DNA from: Heterohyrax brucei
Taxonomy: Eukaryota > Chordata > Mammalia > Hyracoidea > Procaviidae
Direction of reading: 5' to 3'
Assembly: GCA_028571685.1 (NCBI GenBank)
Contig: CM053143.1
Coordinates: 10,531,501-10,595,500 of the forward strand
DNA length: 64,000 bases
Made by a program: the position numbers and the translations under genes. The notes under the pieces were generated by a model. That model saw nothing but the letters and a program-made list of their open reading frames with translations, had not been told where the DNA came from and did no database searches. How positions within the stretch are numbered: position 1 is the stretch's first letter; each line of letters begins with the position of its first letter. Positions 1 to 11,449 of the stretch are shown piece after piece.

Positions 1-840
1 GTAAAGGTCTGTTATTTCTCTGGTTAGATTTATTCCTAGGTACTTTATCTTCTCAGGGGCTATAACAAATGGTATTGATTTCATGATTTCTTCCCTAATA
101 ATCTTGTTGTTGGTATAAAGGAATCCTACTGATTTACTTATGTTTATGTTGTATCCTGAGACTTTGCTCAACTCTTCTAACAGTTTGGTTAGTTTCCTTA
201 TGGATTCTTCGGGATTCTCTGCATATACAATCATATCATCTGCAAATAGGGAGATTTTTAGCTCTTCTTTGCCAATGCACATGTCCTTTATTCAATGGTC
301 TTGTCTAATTGTGCTGGCTAGCACTTCTAGTACAACGCTGAATAGGAGAAGTGAGAGTGGGCATCCTTGTCTAGTGCCTATTCTCAAGGGAAAGTCTTTC
401 AGTCTCTCTCCATTCAGGATGACATAGGCAGTTGGCTTTGTATAAGTGGCCCTTATTGCATTGCGGAGTTGGCCATCTATTCCTATTCTGCTGAGAGTTT
501 TTAGCATAAATGGGTGTTGGACTTTATCAGATGCCTTTTCTGCATCAATAGACAACACCAGCTGATTCTTGTCTTTGTGGTATTTATGTGGTTGATCACA
601 TGAATTGTTTTTCTGATGTTGAACCAGCCTTGCATCCCTGGTATGAATCCAACTTGGTCATGATGGATTATTTTTTGGATATGTTGTTGTATTCTATTGG
701 CAAGAATTTTGTTGAAGATTTTTGCATCTAGATTCATGAGTGATATCGGTCTGTAGTTCTCCTTTTTGGTTGGGTCTTTCCCTGGCTTTGCTATCAGGGT
801 TATGCTGGCTTCATAGAATGAGTCTGGGAGTACTCCACGT
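1..840 (-). pseudogene. L1 ORF2 fragment, reverse transcriptase region
   Basis: The minus strand encodes the central part of L1 ORF2, the reverse transcriptase that copies L1 RNA at a nicked target. Reading down from about 840, the pieces include [20 protein letters not shown], then [20 protein letters not shown], and after a frameshift near 560 the segment with TRQGCPLS. The catalytic FADD-type motif is at about 221-250, in a third reading segment. The window edge cuts the 3' side. The other break, near 840, falls just upstream of the [10 protein letters not shown] motif, and the sequence beyond is not L1, so the copy is truncated there. It is a degraded fossil with no intact frame. Seen directly: motifs and frameshifts. 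Known: motif order in L1 RT. Confidence 0.93.
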
Positions 841-2355
841 CTCAAGTCTGCTTCTACAGACCCCAATTTATGGTAATTGCCACTCAGAAACATCCCTCAT
901 TTTCCAGATAAGAAAGATCAAGTGACAGTATTATGTATGAGGTATAGAGGTAGCTAATTCAGCACTCATTTCAGATGCTAGACATCAAAAACTATAAGCA
1001 GCTTGAGATACAAGGCAAGAGCTGAGAGAAGAGGAAACAAAATTTTAAAATAGTCATTGTTGGAAATCACGTGTACCCATGGAGAAGAAAACAGAATGAG
1101 AATAACAAAAAGCTTTTAGATTTGACGATGTAGACAAATTATTAAACACTGATAGAGCTTCAGGTTCCACGTTACTAGCTTACTGTAGTAACAGAGATCA
1201 AGAAAAGATTGCCAAGATATTTCAGTTTACTGGATTCTCTAACTGCTATCCAGTCTGCCTAGGCTACTTGGTGTTCATCACGGTGATGAGATCAAAAAGT
1301 AATCATCAGAAATTTTCGTTTTAAAAGCAAACAGCTGGTAGAATATGGAGTTTATCTATTGAGGTAAAACTGAATAAGCATGAACAGTAAATCAAAACTC
1401 CTTCATCCATAGCCTTTATTTCTCTTTCCTCAGAAATGGGGGCTAATTCTGGACACTCACTGTTCACCAAACAAGTCTTTCATCTTCTCCGCAGTGTCTT
1501 CTTCCCAGCCATTCATCAGTCTTCGAAGACACATCTATCACATGGCCAACACCTCTACTCTTAAGTGATTTCTTATGTGCAGTACTATAATATTTTCACA
1601 CTATAACTTATCTGTTTGCAACATCTTTGGTATTAAAAGCAAAAAATTTCCCTATTATTTTCAAGAATAGTACAAGAAAAACTATACTACTGCTAAAAGT
1701 TCCTTTTGTGGCTAAACAAACACCCCTATCCCACCACCCAAAAAGAAAAACAAAATATGTAGGTTTAAAAAGATTTTTTAGTGTTGCCTCACACTTAGAC
1801 TGCAATGCCAAGTTGAAAAATTAGTAGTAATTTGTATTTTTTGCATAAAAGGAAAATTGTCTTTATCAAAATTAGTTTTTTAATTTTCTTAGGAACAAAA
1901 TTAATTATTAAGAAACAATCAGAGAAGAAAGCACACAGAATAAAGGAAACTTCTAAAGCCAGTATGACCAAGATAATTTTCCCCATGGCATCATGTGAGA
2001 AGACTTTGATATTTTAATAAAAAAATTGACAGAAGTCCTCTGAGTTTAAATATTTCAAAATACTGTGCCAAATATTTAACTATAGAAACACTCTGAATAG
2101 CACTTTTATGCTCTATGTGTCCAAAAACAATCCTAAAAAGAATATTTTTCTAGCTTATCATAAAGAACTTGCTGTTTTTCAAAGATTGAAAGGTAACATG
2201 TACAAAATACTTGGCTATTAACCATCTTATGACACGAGCTACAGCGAAACCACTAACTAGAATTTATTGTTAATGACTTTCTTATTGTTTTGGTCTTCTA
2301 CATGAAGTACTATAGGAAGGAGGCAAAATGCAGGACTTAATTTTTAACTTCAGCA
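841..2355. other. No gene or recognisable repeat seen
   Basis: AT-rich single-copy-looking sequence. The open stretches at 1608-1824 and 1795-2017 overlap on opposite strands and have low complexity. I see no splice-bounded exon, SINE head or LINE motif. Confidence 0.5.
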
Positions 2356-2660
2356 ATGGCTATGATGTAGATGAACCTTGAAAACATACTGAGCGAAACA
2401 AGTCAGATACCAGCAGACAAACATTGTATGATCCTACATGCATGAAGTATCTAGAATGGACAAATGCATAAAGACAAAAGTTTGTTAGTGGTTGCTAGAG
2501 GCTGTGGATATACAAGTTACTGCTTAAGAGGTTGTATGTTTTTCTTTGGGGTGATGGAAATTTTTCTAACTAATGTCACTGAACTGTATACTTAAAACTG
2601 TTAAAATGGCAAAAAATATTATGTACATTTTATTACAGTTTTCAAAACAGGCTTAACAAT
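2356..2660 (+). mobile_element. Ancient L1M 3' end
   Basis: The end of ORF2 and the 3' UTR of an old mammalian L1 (L1M type) read on the plus strand. Recognisable landmarks are the segment around 'gatgaaccttgaaaacat', 'gttagtggttgctagaggctg' split over 2486-2508, a TTTGGGGTGATGGAAA block, and 'gaactgtatacttaaaa' before an A-rich end. Divergence is high, as expected for an insertion older than the afrotherian-specific elements elsewhere in the window. Confidence 0.75.
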
Positions 2661-3335
2661 TACAGAAGTCATTATTTCCTATTCCACTCTGTTGTACTAC
2701 CGTTTGACTTTACATAAAAGTGCTGATTCATTGGCCACACTCTTCAGGCTGCATAGAACAATTCTATGTTTAATAAAATCTGAAAAGACAGAATAATAGG
2801 CATTCCACTTTGGGGAGGTAGCAATATGGACCTCCTCCTGTGTTAAACATGTCTCGGTTTATGGCTAAGTTGACAACTGAAAGGGTAAAGCTAGAAAAGT
2901 CAGGACAGCTTGACTTTGTTGGGACCCCCGGTGGCGCAGTGCTTTGTTGGTTTCCCGGTTGTACAGCTTGCAGTCTCCTCCACTGAGGAAGCAGGGCACC
3001 ATAACAGGAACAGATTGTTCCACCAGCAGAACAAAAATGGAAGCAGCAGCAGTTTTCTCCAAAACTAAGACTGTTTTCCAAATATGCGTGCTCCACTTAG
3101 GGCTAAGGCTATTAATTCAAATGCTAATAGAAGTTACTGTGGTCACTTGCTCACTAAATTGAATACAAAAACTGCTTCTTTTCTCTCCTGCCTAAAACGT
3201 CTGGAGCCCTGGATGGTTCCTGGCTGTTGGGTTCTGAACCAAATAATCTCCTGTATCTGTGCAATTGTGATTTGACATCAGTCACTCTGTCATTTCTCTA
3301 CAAATGCATATTTAGAATATATTGCCGCTAGCCAA
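2661..3335. other. No gene seen; isolated SINE-head-like motif at 2920-2942
   Basis: Mostly unremarkable sequence. At 2920-2942 a CpG-containing GGACCCCCGGTGGCGCAGTG resembles the first 20 bases of an AfroSINE, but the sequence after it does not continue as one. The short open stretches on both strands at 2770-3275 overlap each other and match nothing I know. Confidence 0.4.
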
Positions 3336-3336
3336 A

Positions 3337-3372
3337 GCCAAGTGCCGTCGAGTCACTAGATAGTCTTATAAT
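3337..3372 (-). repeat. RTE/AfroSINE 3'-tail fragment
   Basis: On the minus strand this reads GACTCGACGGCACTTGGCTTT, the tail common to AfroSINE and its RTE partner. The tRNA-like head and body are not seen beside it, so only a few tens of bases of tail are recognisable. Confidence 0.6.
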
Positions 3373-3509
3373 TCTGATTCAGCTCCGCTCTACACAGACA
3401 ATATTAAAATCAGCTCTAAGAGCAAGGGAACAAAAATACTGGAAAGCCTTTGATCATGGGAATAGTTTTCCGGTATATCTTCTCCATTAAACCTGTGTAT
3501 TTTACATCC

Positions 3510-3925
3510 CTGGCTTTCCATTGCTCTTGTCATGAAAGTCAAACTCCACAACTTGGCTTACAAGCCCTCTGCCATCTGCCTTCTATTTAATCTCCCAAGG
3601 CCACATTTCCCCCTTCAGCTCTGTGCTCGACTCCAGATAATTTCTTCCCATTTCTAGAAGGCACATGCTTACTCCTACTCTGGGGCCTGTACATGCTTCT
3701 CACCACCTGAGGTGTTTGCTGCCAGCATTCCCACCCATTTTACCAGTTACCTCAATTTCTTCTTATTTCTCTCCCTCCAGAGTCCTTAAATTAAGTCCTT
3801 AGATTAAGCTATGCACTCCCACAACATTTTATCCACCCTCATGCCAATATTGACTTTACTAGATTATTATTGCATGTTAAAATCATGAAGAAGCTCAGGA
3901 TGTAAGCTCCATATTCTTCAACACT
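3510..3925 (+). mobile_element. L2 LINE 3' end
   Basis: Diverged L2. Landmarks in order on the plus strand: 'aagtcaaactccacaacttgg', 'cttacaagccctctgccatctg', a C/T-rich stretch, 'catgcttctcaccacctgagg', and 'gatgtaagctccatattcttc' near 3898, corresponding to the typical end of L2. The copy is old and partly eroded in the middle. Confidence 0.7.
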
Positions 3926-3927
3926 GA

Positions 3928-3972
3928 TGACAGACTGGAATTGACTCTATGGCACTGGGTTTTCATTTTGAT
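3928..3972 (+). repeat. AfroSINE 3'-end remnant
   Basis: The segment 'ctggaattgactctatggc' followed by 'actgggttttcatttt' is the plus-strand end of an AfroSINE. The tRNA-like head is absent. Confidence 0.65.
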
Positions 3973-4665
3973 AACAAACCCATAATGCAGAGCTTGCATG
4001 TAGTAGGTACTAATTTTTTTTTTTAATTAATACATTAGAGTTTAGGATTCTCTGTCTCATTCTATCCCTGTTTCTGTCTATGTTTGTGAGAACAAGTCAC
4101 TATAAAAAAATAACCAATGATTGCATATAGCCAGTGATTCTCTATGTATTCATGTGCACACACAGACAAATGTATGCAGGTTTGCAATATAAACCATGGC
4201 TTTAACACGGTTGTCTATGAATACACTGGATTCTGATCATTTTTTTTTTCCTTTCTTCTATTATACACTTTCTGGTTTCTCTATAATGAGCATGGTTTGC
4301 TCTTTTAACACTTTTTAAAAACTCCATAAAACCAAAGAATCTAAATTAAAATACATACGTATATAGCCACTGATACTCTCCCGTAATGCACACACACATA
4401 TACACATTCTAATCTAAACTACTTATGTATGTATAGAAACAGAGAAATATATAGCTATGTAAGAACCCAAAAACATTTAAAAAAAATGCTAGATTCATTA
4501 TCTTTGTCGTGATCCTTAAGCACAGAGATGTAAGTAGGGTTCTGATCTTAGTTGTCTAGTATTTTGAAGTATATTTGTTTGGTTTGGGTGAGGGAGTAGT
4601 TTTTAAACCAAAAAAGAGAGATATCACTTGAAAGTTAAAATCCAGAATATGTAGCACACAAAATA
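3973..4665. other. AT-rich spacer with no gene
   Basis: Contains A/T runs and two loosely similar blocks, 4118-4170 and 4350-4405, each with 'atatagcca(g/c)tgat' followed by a short CA-rich run. No coding feature or recognised repeat. Confidence 0.45.
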
Positions 4666-4961
4666 TCCTAGTTCTGTTACAGTGACAGACACATAGACCA
4701 ATGGAACAAAATCGAGAACCCACATATAAATCCATTCACCCATAATGAGCTGATCTTTGACAAAGAATCAAAGCCCATTAATTATGAAAGGACCACCTTT
4801 TTAGCAGATGGTGATGGCAGAACTAGATACCCACCTGTAAAAAAGTGAAACAGGATTTCTACCTTACACCACACACAAATACTAACTCAAAGTGGGCCAA
4901 AGACCTAAATATAAAACCTAAAATGATAAAGATCATAAAAGAAAAAATAAGTACAGTGCGT

Positions 4962-5095
4962 AAAAAAAGACTCAGTAGTGACCTTATATGACAGAGTAGA
5001 ACTAACCCCATTGAGTTTCCAAGGGGCACCTGGTACATTGTCTTCCTTTTAGTTAGCAGTCATAGCTCTTAACCACTATACCACCAGGATTTCCA
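4962..5095 (-). mobile_element. AfroSINE (diverged)
   Basis: The plus strand shows 'gacagagtagaactaacccc', 'gagtttccaaggggcacctgg', 'ttagttagcagtcatagctc', 'ttaaccactataccaccagga'. This is the reverse complement of an AfroSINE; the end near 5095 is the tRNA-like head. It lies inside the host L1 ORF2 segment. Confidence 0.85.
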
Positions 5096-5920
5096 GTACA
5101 ATTCTAACAGGCTTAATATATGTCATAAATAGAATACAAAATATAACTAACAGTGTGGAAACAATGGAAGATAAATTAGATACCTGGACAGTTCTACAGA
5201 TCAAACATTTATAATCATTGAAAGACTTAACCAGAAGAGTAAATAGAGAACCTACAGATTAGGGGGAAAAAAAATGCTACAACACATCCAGCTAAGATCT
5301 AACCTCTAAAATCTATAGAATACTTAAACATCTTAATAAAAAAAATTGACAAAAAATTCAATTAAAAAATGGGCAAAGGATGTGAATAGATACTTCATCA
5401 AAGAAGACAGTCAGGCAACTAAGAGACACATTAGGAAATGCTCATAATCACTAGCCATTAGAGAAATGCAAACCAAAATGACAGTGGGACACCATCTCAG
5501 CATTACTGGCACTAATGAAAATAAATAAGTAAAATCAGAAAATAATGAATATTGGAAAGGTTGCAGGGAGACTGGAACTTGTATACACTGCTGGTAGGAA
5601 TATAAAGTGGTACAACAACTATTGAAAATGATATAATGTTTCCTAAAAAAGCCAAAGATAGAAATACTACATGGTTTAGCAACCTCACTCCTAAGACTAT
5701 TTCCCAGAGAAATAAGTGCTGTCACACTACATACACATCCATGTTCACTGGAGACAGCCTAAGTGCCCAACAATACTCAGTAGGTAAACAAATTACAGGA
5801 CAATCACACAATGTAATACAACACAACAATGAAGAAAAAAGGAAAAATCCTCAAAATGTTCTCAGATATTAGATAAATATGGAAGACACTATGTAGAGTG
5901 AAATAAGTCAGTCATAAGTA

Positions 5921-5957
5921 TGAGTTGGATCCGACTCGACGGCACTGGGCCAATTGG
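5921..5957 (+). repeat. 37-bp RTE/AfroSINE 3'-tail insertion
   Basis: The segment contains GAGTTGGATCCGACTC (a near-perfect inverted repeat) followed by GACGGCACTGGGCC. It interrupts L1 sequence that is continuous in the L1 at about 56845-56880. Flanking TAAGTA (5915-5920) and TAAATA (5958-5963) form a possible short target duplication. No SINE body is present. Confidence 0.75.
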
Positions 5958-6898
5958 TAAATATTGTCTGAGATCATCATTGCAAAAGCTCCAGAAAAGT
6001 TTATTGATGGCTACAATGGAGCGGAAAGGTAGGGAGCAAAAAAACATTAACTAGACAACCAATAAGAGGTAATTTTGATGGAGGGTAAGACAGCACGTAA
6101 CACTGAGGAAGTCAGCACAACTCCACCAACGGAAAGTCACAGAAGTTTCGTGGACACATCGGAATACTTTGAGGGACTGAGTTACTGGAGCTAGGGGCTG
6201 GCGGCCATGGACTCAGGGAACATCTAGGTCAACTGACACAACAAAGTCGCAGAGAAAATGTTCTACATCCTGCTTTGATGAGTAGTGTCTGTGGTCTTAA
6301 AAGCTTCTGAGCAGCCATCTAAAATACATATGGTTGTTCCACAACTTCTGGAGCAAAGGAGAATGGAAAAAAGCAAAGAAATAAGGTAAATATTAGCCCA
6401 AAGGACCGATGGACCACATGAACCACAGCTTCCACCAGCCTGGGCACAAAGGAACTGTATAGTGGATGGTCACCACCCCTGATGATTCTGCCTGGGATCA
6501 CAACAGAGGGTTCTAGACAGAGAGGGAGAAAAATTTAGAACAAAACTCCAATTCCCAAAAAGACCAGATTTGCTGGTCTGAAAGAGACTGGAGGAATCTC
6601 AGAGACTATGGTCCCTAGACACCCTGCTAACCCAGAATTAAAGCCAAAGATTATACAGTCCTGTGAAACAAACAATAACACACATAAATAATGTGCTTCT
6701 TAGTTCAATCAAGTATACAAGCCCAAATGGACAACACCCGCCCAAAGGCAAAAATAAGAGGCCAGAAAGGGGCAGGAGAATTGGACAAATGCACGCAGAG
6801 TATCCAGGGTTGAAAGAAAAAGGGGAAGATGCTGGCACACTGCAGGAATTGCAATCAATGATCACAAAACAACTTGAATATAAATTTTTAATGAAAAG

Positions 6899-7385
6899 TG
6901 ACAGCCGCGATGGAGCTCACTAAGTTGAGTCTCACTGGCAACACAAGAATAAAAAGGGTGAACCCTGAGATCTCCGCTAAAAGACCTCAGTTGATGGTCC
7001 AGTGGTTTCAGGGTTCCCCTGGGAGCATGGCCCCTGGCCCTGATGCTGCCCTTGTCCATAAATCATAATGCAGGTCCACTCTTCGGACATGAATGGATTG
7101 GACTTGGCGATGCAGAGTGATCATATATTGGATGCACTTTGTGGTTCTATGCATCTATAGGATATCATCCTGCTGACCTCTGGCTGGAGGAAAGAAAGTG
7201 GGTGGAGAAGTGGGGAAAGGAGACTGTTGGGAGGATGAGACATGTATGGAGCAGAGAGGAATAGTGTGCCGTCACCGGGCAGGGAGAGCAGTGGAAGCTG
7301 CATATAGGTGGGCATGTAAATTTATAGGGGAATGTACATTTTCACTCAGTCATATTAAATAAAAAAAGAAAGAAAGAAAGAAAAG
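6899..7385 (+). mobile_element. 5'-truncated L1 3' end inserted in an L1
   Basis: Only the last ~0.48 kb of an L1 3' UTR is present. It includes 'gggagcatggcccctggccc' near 7021, 'cactcttcggacatgaatgg' near 7077 and 'gtacattttcactcagtcat' near 7334, ending in an A-rich (GAAA)n tail. The host L1 3' UTR is interrupted at 6898 and resumes at 7386; GAAAG-type sequence flanks both sides. Copies of the same 3' end occur at 42946-43335 and 61460-61949, plus a tiny one at 38107-38183. Confidence 0.88.
7360..7385. repeat. (GAAA)n microsatellite
   Basis: A short GAAA run that forms the 3' tail of the L1 insertion just upstream. Confidence 0.9.
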
Positions 7386-7442
7386 CTAACTTATTTTATA
7401 GATTTTTCACTCAAAATACAATAAAATTTAAAAAAATAATAG

Positions 7443-8395
7443 TATAAATCAAAATAATATGTTGTATTCCTTGAGATCTTTAGTTAAAGCTTCCTTATTA
7501 AAAAAAAAATAAGACTCATGAAATTGATTATGCTCTGGCACTTCTGTATGAGTACTCTGCAAATTCTTCAACTCTAAACAGAATAACTATTCCTTTAAGA
7601 TAGATATTTTATATATTTTATGATAAATTTTACTTCTTACTAAGTTAAACACTAACTTGAAGGAAGATATACCTTACTGCATATAAAAATTATTTCCTGA
7701 TGATTTTTTATGCTGACTTGCTTAATGATATCATTTTGCCTGTCTCGCCAGAAGTTAGATTTGGGGCCATTTGGAAAGAAAAGACCAGAGTCTCATAAAG
7801 GGTAAGTATTTCTTCTAGAATTACACACTTTATCTATTTTGTTCCAATTTTCACAGCTGGCACGTGTGTACTTGAAAGGAACAAAAAGAACCCCTTCTCA
7901 AGTTCCCAGAACAGCCTTTGTCTTTAGTCTTTTTTCTTTTTTTCGTTGTTTCTTCAGCTATAGTTTTATCAGCTGGTTTCACAAGCATTTATCTCCCAAA
8001 CACATAGATAGTATCTTAAGTGTTTTTCAAAGTCATTAGACCATTTATGTTCTTAACCATAAACAGATATTATATTGTAAGCCGCCAAAGCCAGCCAAGT
8101 GCCATTGAGTTGGATCTGCCACAGATCTTATACAAATATTAATAACTACATGCTAAGCCTCATATGCAAAATGCACAATCGGAATTTTTCTTTAAATTTA
8201 AAGAGACAGCATAGAAATGTCAAGCCCATAGGCAGAAACCACATACTAGATCTCCGAATGTAGTATGGATCTGGATACAGATCATCATGGATAAATTTGT
8301 GTTGCAGAGTGCATAATAAGATCAAAATAAAATGATGCTGGTGTACTGACAAGATGAAGAATTTGGCCTATTGTAGAGTTTAAAAGAAAAGTGTC
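7443..8395. other. No gene seen; one SINE-tail fragment at 8083-8128
   Basis: AT-rich sequence with no exon-like features. At 8083-8128 the minus strand carries 'gatccaactcaatggcactt' followed by 'ggctggctttgg', another isolated RTE/AfroSINE tail. The open stretches at 7839-8039 and 8146-8352 have no recognisable domain. Confidence 0.5.
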
Positions 8396-9186
8396 TCCAC
8401 AATGACAAACAAAGTAGCTGCTGAGGCTGCTTTTGAACATCCAAACACCTCATGGGATTTGGTTCCTTGGTTCAGAGGTTTGGGGTTGTGGTTTCCTGAG
8501 ACATCCAAGTTAATGGGCCTAATTGTGTCTTCAATGCTTCTTTTCTACCTCCTAGTTTGCTGCATAGCGCCTGTGGTCTTAAAAGCTCACAAGTGGCCAT
8601 TTGAGGCACAACAACTGGTCTCCTAAAACAAAAAAGGAAATAGGGCAGTCAGGAACAGGAAAAAGAAAAAAGTGTCTAATTGCCTCTGTGTACAACTGCC
8701 TCTTTCGCCATGGAAACAGAAGAACTGGCTGGCACACAGCTATGTGTTCTGAACATTTTTATCACTTTGGTCAAAAGGAAGAAACTGGGAAACAGAATGT
8801 CAGTCAGATTTTCATGGACTCTAGACTTTCTGAAGCTGTAGAGGCTGAATGAACCCCTGAAACTATTGCTGTAAAATAATCTTAAAATCTTATGCCAAAA
8901 ATATCCCTGAAGTTCTCTTAAAAACCAAACAACTGTTTAGCTGAACTAAAAAGAATGTTTGCTTTGACCATTGTGATCTTTTAAAATCTGTCTATACGTG
9001 AATCAAACTGACAACAGCAACTCAAAAGATTATCTGTCAAACTTAGAGGAGAGGGAAAGGAAAAACTCAGAAGAGGCAGATGAGAGTGTTTGTACAACTC
9101 AAAGAATCTAATCAATGTCACTGAATAGTACACATACAAATTAGTGAATCAGAGTACATATGTTCCACAACAAAAAATAAAATTAT
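8396..9186 (+). mobile_element. L1 3' UTR fragment
   Basis: A 3' UTR-only L1 piece of an afrotherian subfamily. Markers on the plus strand: 'tgtggtcttaaaagctcaca' near 8572, 'atggaaacagaagaactggc' near 8709, 'ctgaaactattgctgtaaaat' near 8857, 'tcaatgtcactgaatagtac' near 9113, and an A-rich end near 9170-9186. The open stretches at 8402-8852 are within this UTR and are not genes. Confidence 0.75.
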
Positions 9187-9235
9187 CTATATAGCGAAGT
9201 CTCTAAATTTCTTGCTCTGCCTACGAGTTACATGA

Positions 9236-9352
9236 AAAATTTCATCTCCTTATGTTTTGGTTCCCTCATCTTTTAAGTAGGATTTTAGTAGTAGTTCTTC
9301 AAAGAATTACTGTAAGTACCATTTGTATTGTGTTTGGCACAGTACCTGACAA
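9236..9352 (+). mobile_element. MIR remnant
   Basis: 'ttccctcatcttttaagtag' followed by 'gtgtttggcacagtacctga' matches the 3' half of the ancient tRNA-derived SINE MIR. It is short and diverged. Confidence 0.55.
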
Positions 9353-9423
9353 CGACAACACACTCTCTGCATTGAACTATTATCTGAAACAATTATTTAG
9401 GCATCACTTTAGAGTCTAGACTG

Positions 9424-9615
9424 GTGGTGGCAAACTGTGGCCAGCAATCCGAATCCACATAGTCACCGTTTTTATAAACAAGGTTTCCTTGGAAAGCAGG
9501 GATGTCTGTCATCACTTTCCCATTACAACAGCAGAGGTGAGGCTTTGTGACGGCAACCTTATGACTGACAAAGCCGAAATTATTTCCACTCTAGCCCTTT
9601 ACTGTTTTTAAGGAA
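9424..9615 (+). mobile_element. hAT-type MER DNA-transposon remnant
   Basis: 'ggtggcaaactgtggccagc', 'tttttataaacaaggtttcc', 'cattacaacagcagaggtga', 'tgacaaagccgaaattattt' and 'ctagccctttactg' occur in the order of a common non-autonomous mammalian hAT-like MER element. I do not assign the exact subfamily. Confidence 0.65.
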
Positions 9616-9920
9616 CTGTTGCTGTAAAGAGAAATAAAGACAATAGATTGATAATCATCAAGAAGTAGTGCACAAAACCTTTCCACTGTCAGATGCTCAA
9701 CACTCTTCAGCAGTTCTTCCCCAAAGGTTTTGATTGCGAAGTAGGACTGTGCACAGAAAATCAGAAAAAAAAAATTTTTTTTTTCTTCTTCAAGTGCTGG
9801 GCTCTTGCAGTTCAAAGCCACTGTTATGTTTGTTGTCTCTACTAGTAGTTTAAAAATAACACCATTCTGTTCTGGCAGTGTGCTTGAAAGGTTATACAGA
9901 GTTGTAGTTGCAAGTATAAA
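9616..9920. other. No feature seen
   Basis: Contains an A8/T10 run at 9768-9783. The 110-codon minus-strand open stretch at 9591-9923 begins in the hAT remnant and shows no domain. Confidence 0.45.
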
Positions 9921-10076
9921 CACTGGAATCAGATTTCTGGAGTTCAGATTCTGTCTCTGTTATTAACTGGCTGTGTGACCTCGGTTTCACAATCTATGAA
10001 ATGGATCTAAATAATAGCATCAATCTCGTATGGTTGTGAGGATTGGTTAGATTGCTAAAAGTGTTTCCATTCCTGA
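9921..10076 (+). mobile_element. MIR SINE
   Basis: Clear MIR order on the plus strand: 'ctggagttcagattctgtct', 'ttaactggctgtgtgacctc', 'atctatgaaatggatctaaa', 'atggttgtgaggattggtta'. An old insertion shared in type with all mammals. Confidence 0.85.
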
Positions 10077-10660
10077 AAACAACATCAGCAATAACATTAA
10101 CCTGAAGGCACTATTTTAAATGAGAAAATCTCCAACCAATTTCCTAAAAAACAAAGTAGTAAAAATTGTGCCTATCTATAGTTAATAGTATCATTTTAAG
10201 ATTAAAATGTTTAAAACATCTCTTTCTGATCACTAAACTCATCAATATGTTTAAAAGCAATTGCTTTGTATGAAGTGACTTTTTTCATTCACTTCCTTTC
10301 TAATTTGTTTCCTTCCTGACTTTTCAATTCACTGACAGAGCAAGTTTGCATTGCACAGTTCTGGACAAAGCAAGGTATAAATAAACATTGCAGAAAATGT
10401 CTTCTAAACCAGCCAACAAAGGCAGAAAGAGAGTCATACTGTGGATGCGGTGATTCCCTTCCTAGTGTCAGCAGCATCCATGATATAACATCTGACTTTC
10501 CAAAATATCTACCCATGATTCTGATGTTCTATCAGTCTGGACTAACTGCAGACTTCTTCCTGCAAATCATTTTGCTTAATATGTTTGATTGAGTTTTGAT
10601 AACCTGCATTTTTTTCTGATATTAACATTGCCTTACGTGTTGTGCATTCTATGAAGTATA
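10077..10660. other. No gene or repeat recognised
   Basis: Single-copy-looking sequence that forms the left flank of the L1 beginning at 10661. The 75-codon minus-strand open stretch at 10289-10516 has no known motif. Confidence 0.45.
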
Positions 10661-11449
10661 TTTTTTTATTGAGATTAGTGAAAGTATACAGTCTAACTTA
10701 ATTTTACGTGCTCCGCTATCTGCAGCTCCTCCTGCTCTCCTTGCCCAGTGACACCACCCTATATTCATTCTGTACTTGTGTCCTTTTAACAACCTCCAGT
10801 CCTCTCCTCACCACCCTCTTCTCTCCCATCTACAAACAGACCAGAAAGACAGCAACGTATAAATGCATAGAGTCATAAGTACACACAACATACGGTCATC
10901 TTGTGTTCCCAAGCCTAGTGCATTTCTGTCCGAAGAGTATAACTTAGTAATGTTTTCTGGACAGGTACAGTGGCGGGTCTAGGCGTCATGTTCCTTAGGG
11001 GATCCCACAAGGATTGTCGGAACATCAATTGTGATCTTTTAGCAGATATGCACCTCTCCTTTTCTCACATCGCCACAGGGTCTCTACACCGTGTGCCACA
11101 TCGTGGCTATCTTTGGTGGTGACTGGGCATCATCTGGTTCTTCTGGTCGCGTGTTGATACAGTCTCCCATTAACGTGGGTCCTCCTGTCTCCTGAGCTCT
11201 TTTTTAATTATGTCCTTGCTGTTCTCTGTGATCATCTGTTCCGGATGAGTTGGGACTATTTGGTGTATCTCGGCTGGCAGGTTGCTAGCTTTTAAGACCC
11301 CCAGACACCAATCACCAATATGGGGTGCGGAAGACACTTTTAGAAATAGACTAGTTATGCCAATTGGCCTTGATGTCCCCTGAGAGCATGGTCTCCCTTT
11401 CTACTGCGTGCTGTCACTGCTTCACCCAACCAAATGTCTATCAACCATC

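Larger units (their letters stand above)
4666..7442 (+). mobile_element. L1 3' half (ORF2 end plus 3' UTR), interrupted three times
   Basis: A plus-strand L1 begins inside ORF2 ('cagacacatagaccaatgga' near 4686) and runs through the C-terminal region ('aaaaatgggcaaaggatgtg' near 5365; 'ctggaacttgtatacactgc' near 5571). It continues into a long 3' UTR with the subfamily marker 'gtggtcttaaaagcttctgag' near 6291. Insertions split it at 4962-5095 (AfroSINE), 5921-5957 (tail fragment) and 6899-7385 (another L1 3' end). The host 3' UTR resumes at 7386 and ends in 'caataaaatttaaaaaaat' near 7430. Stops and frameshifts occur throughout. Confidence 0.88.

Noticed and set aside
10640-10668. Possible target duplication for the L1 at 10661-17776
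   Set aside because: The bases flanking the two ends share only AAG, no more than chance.
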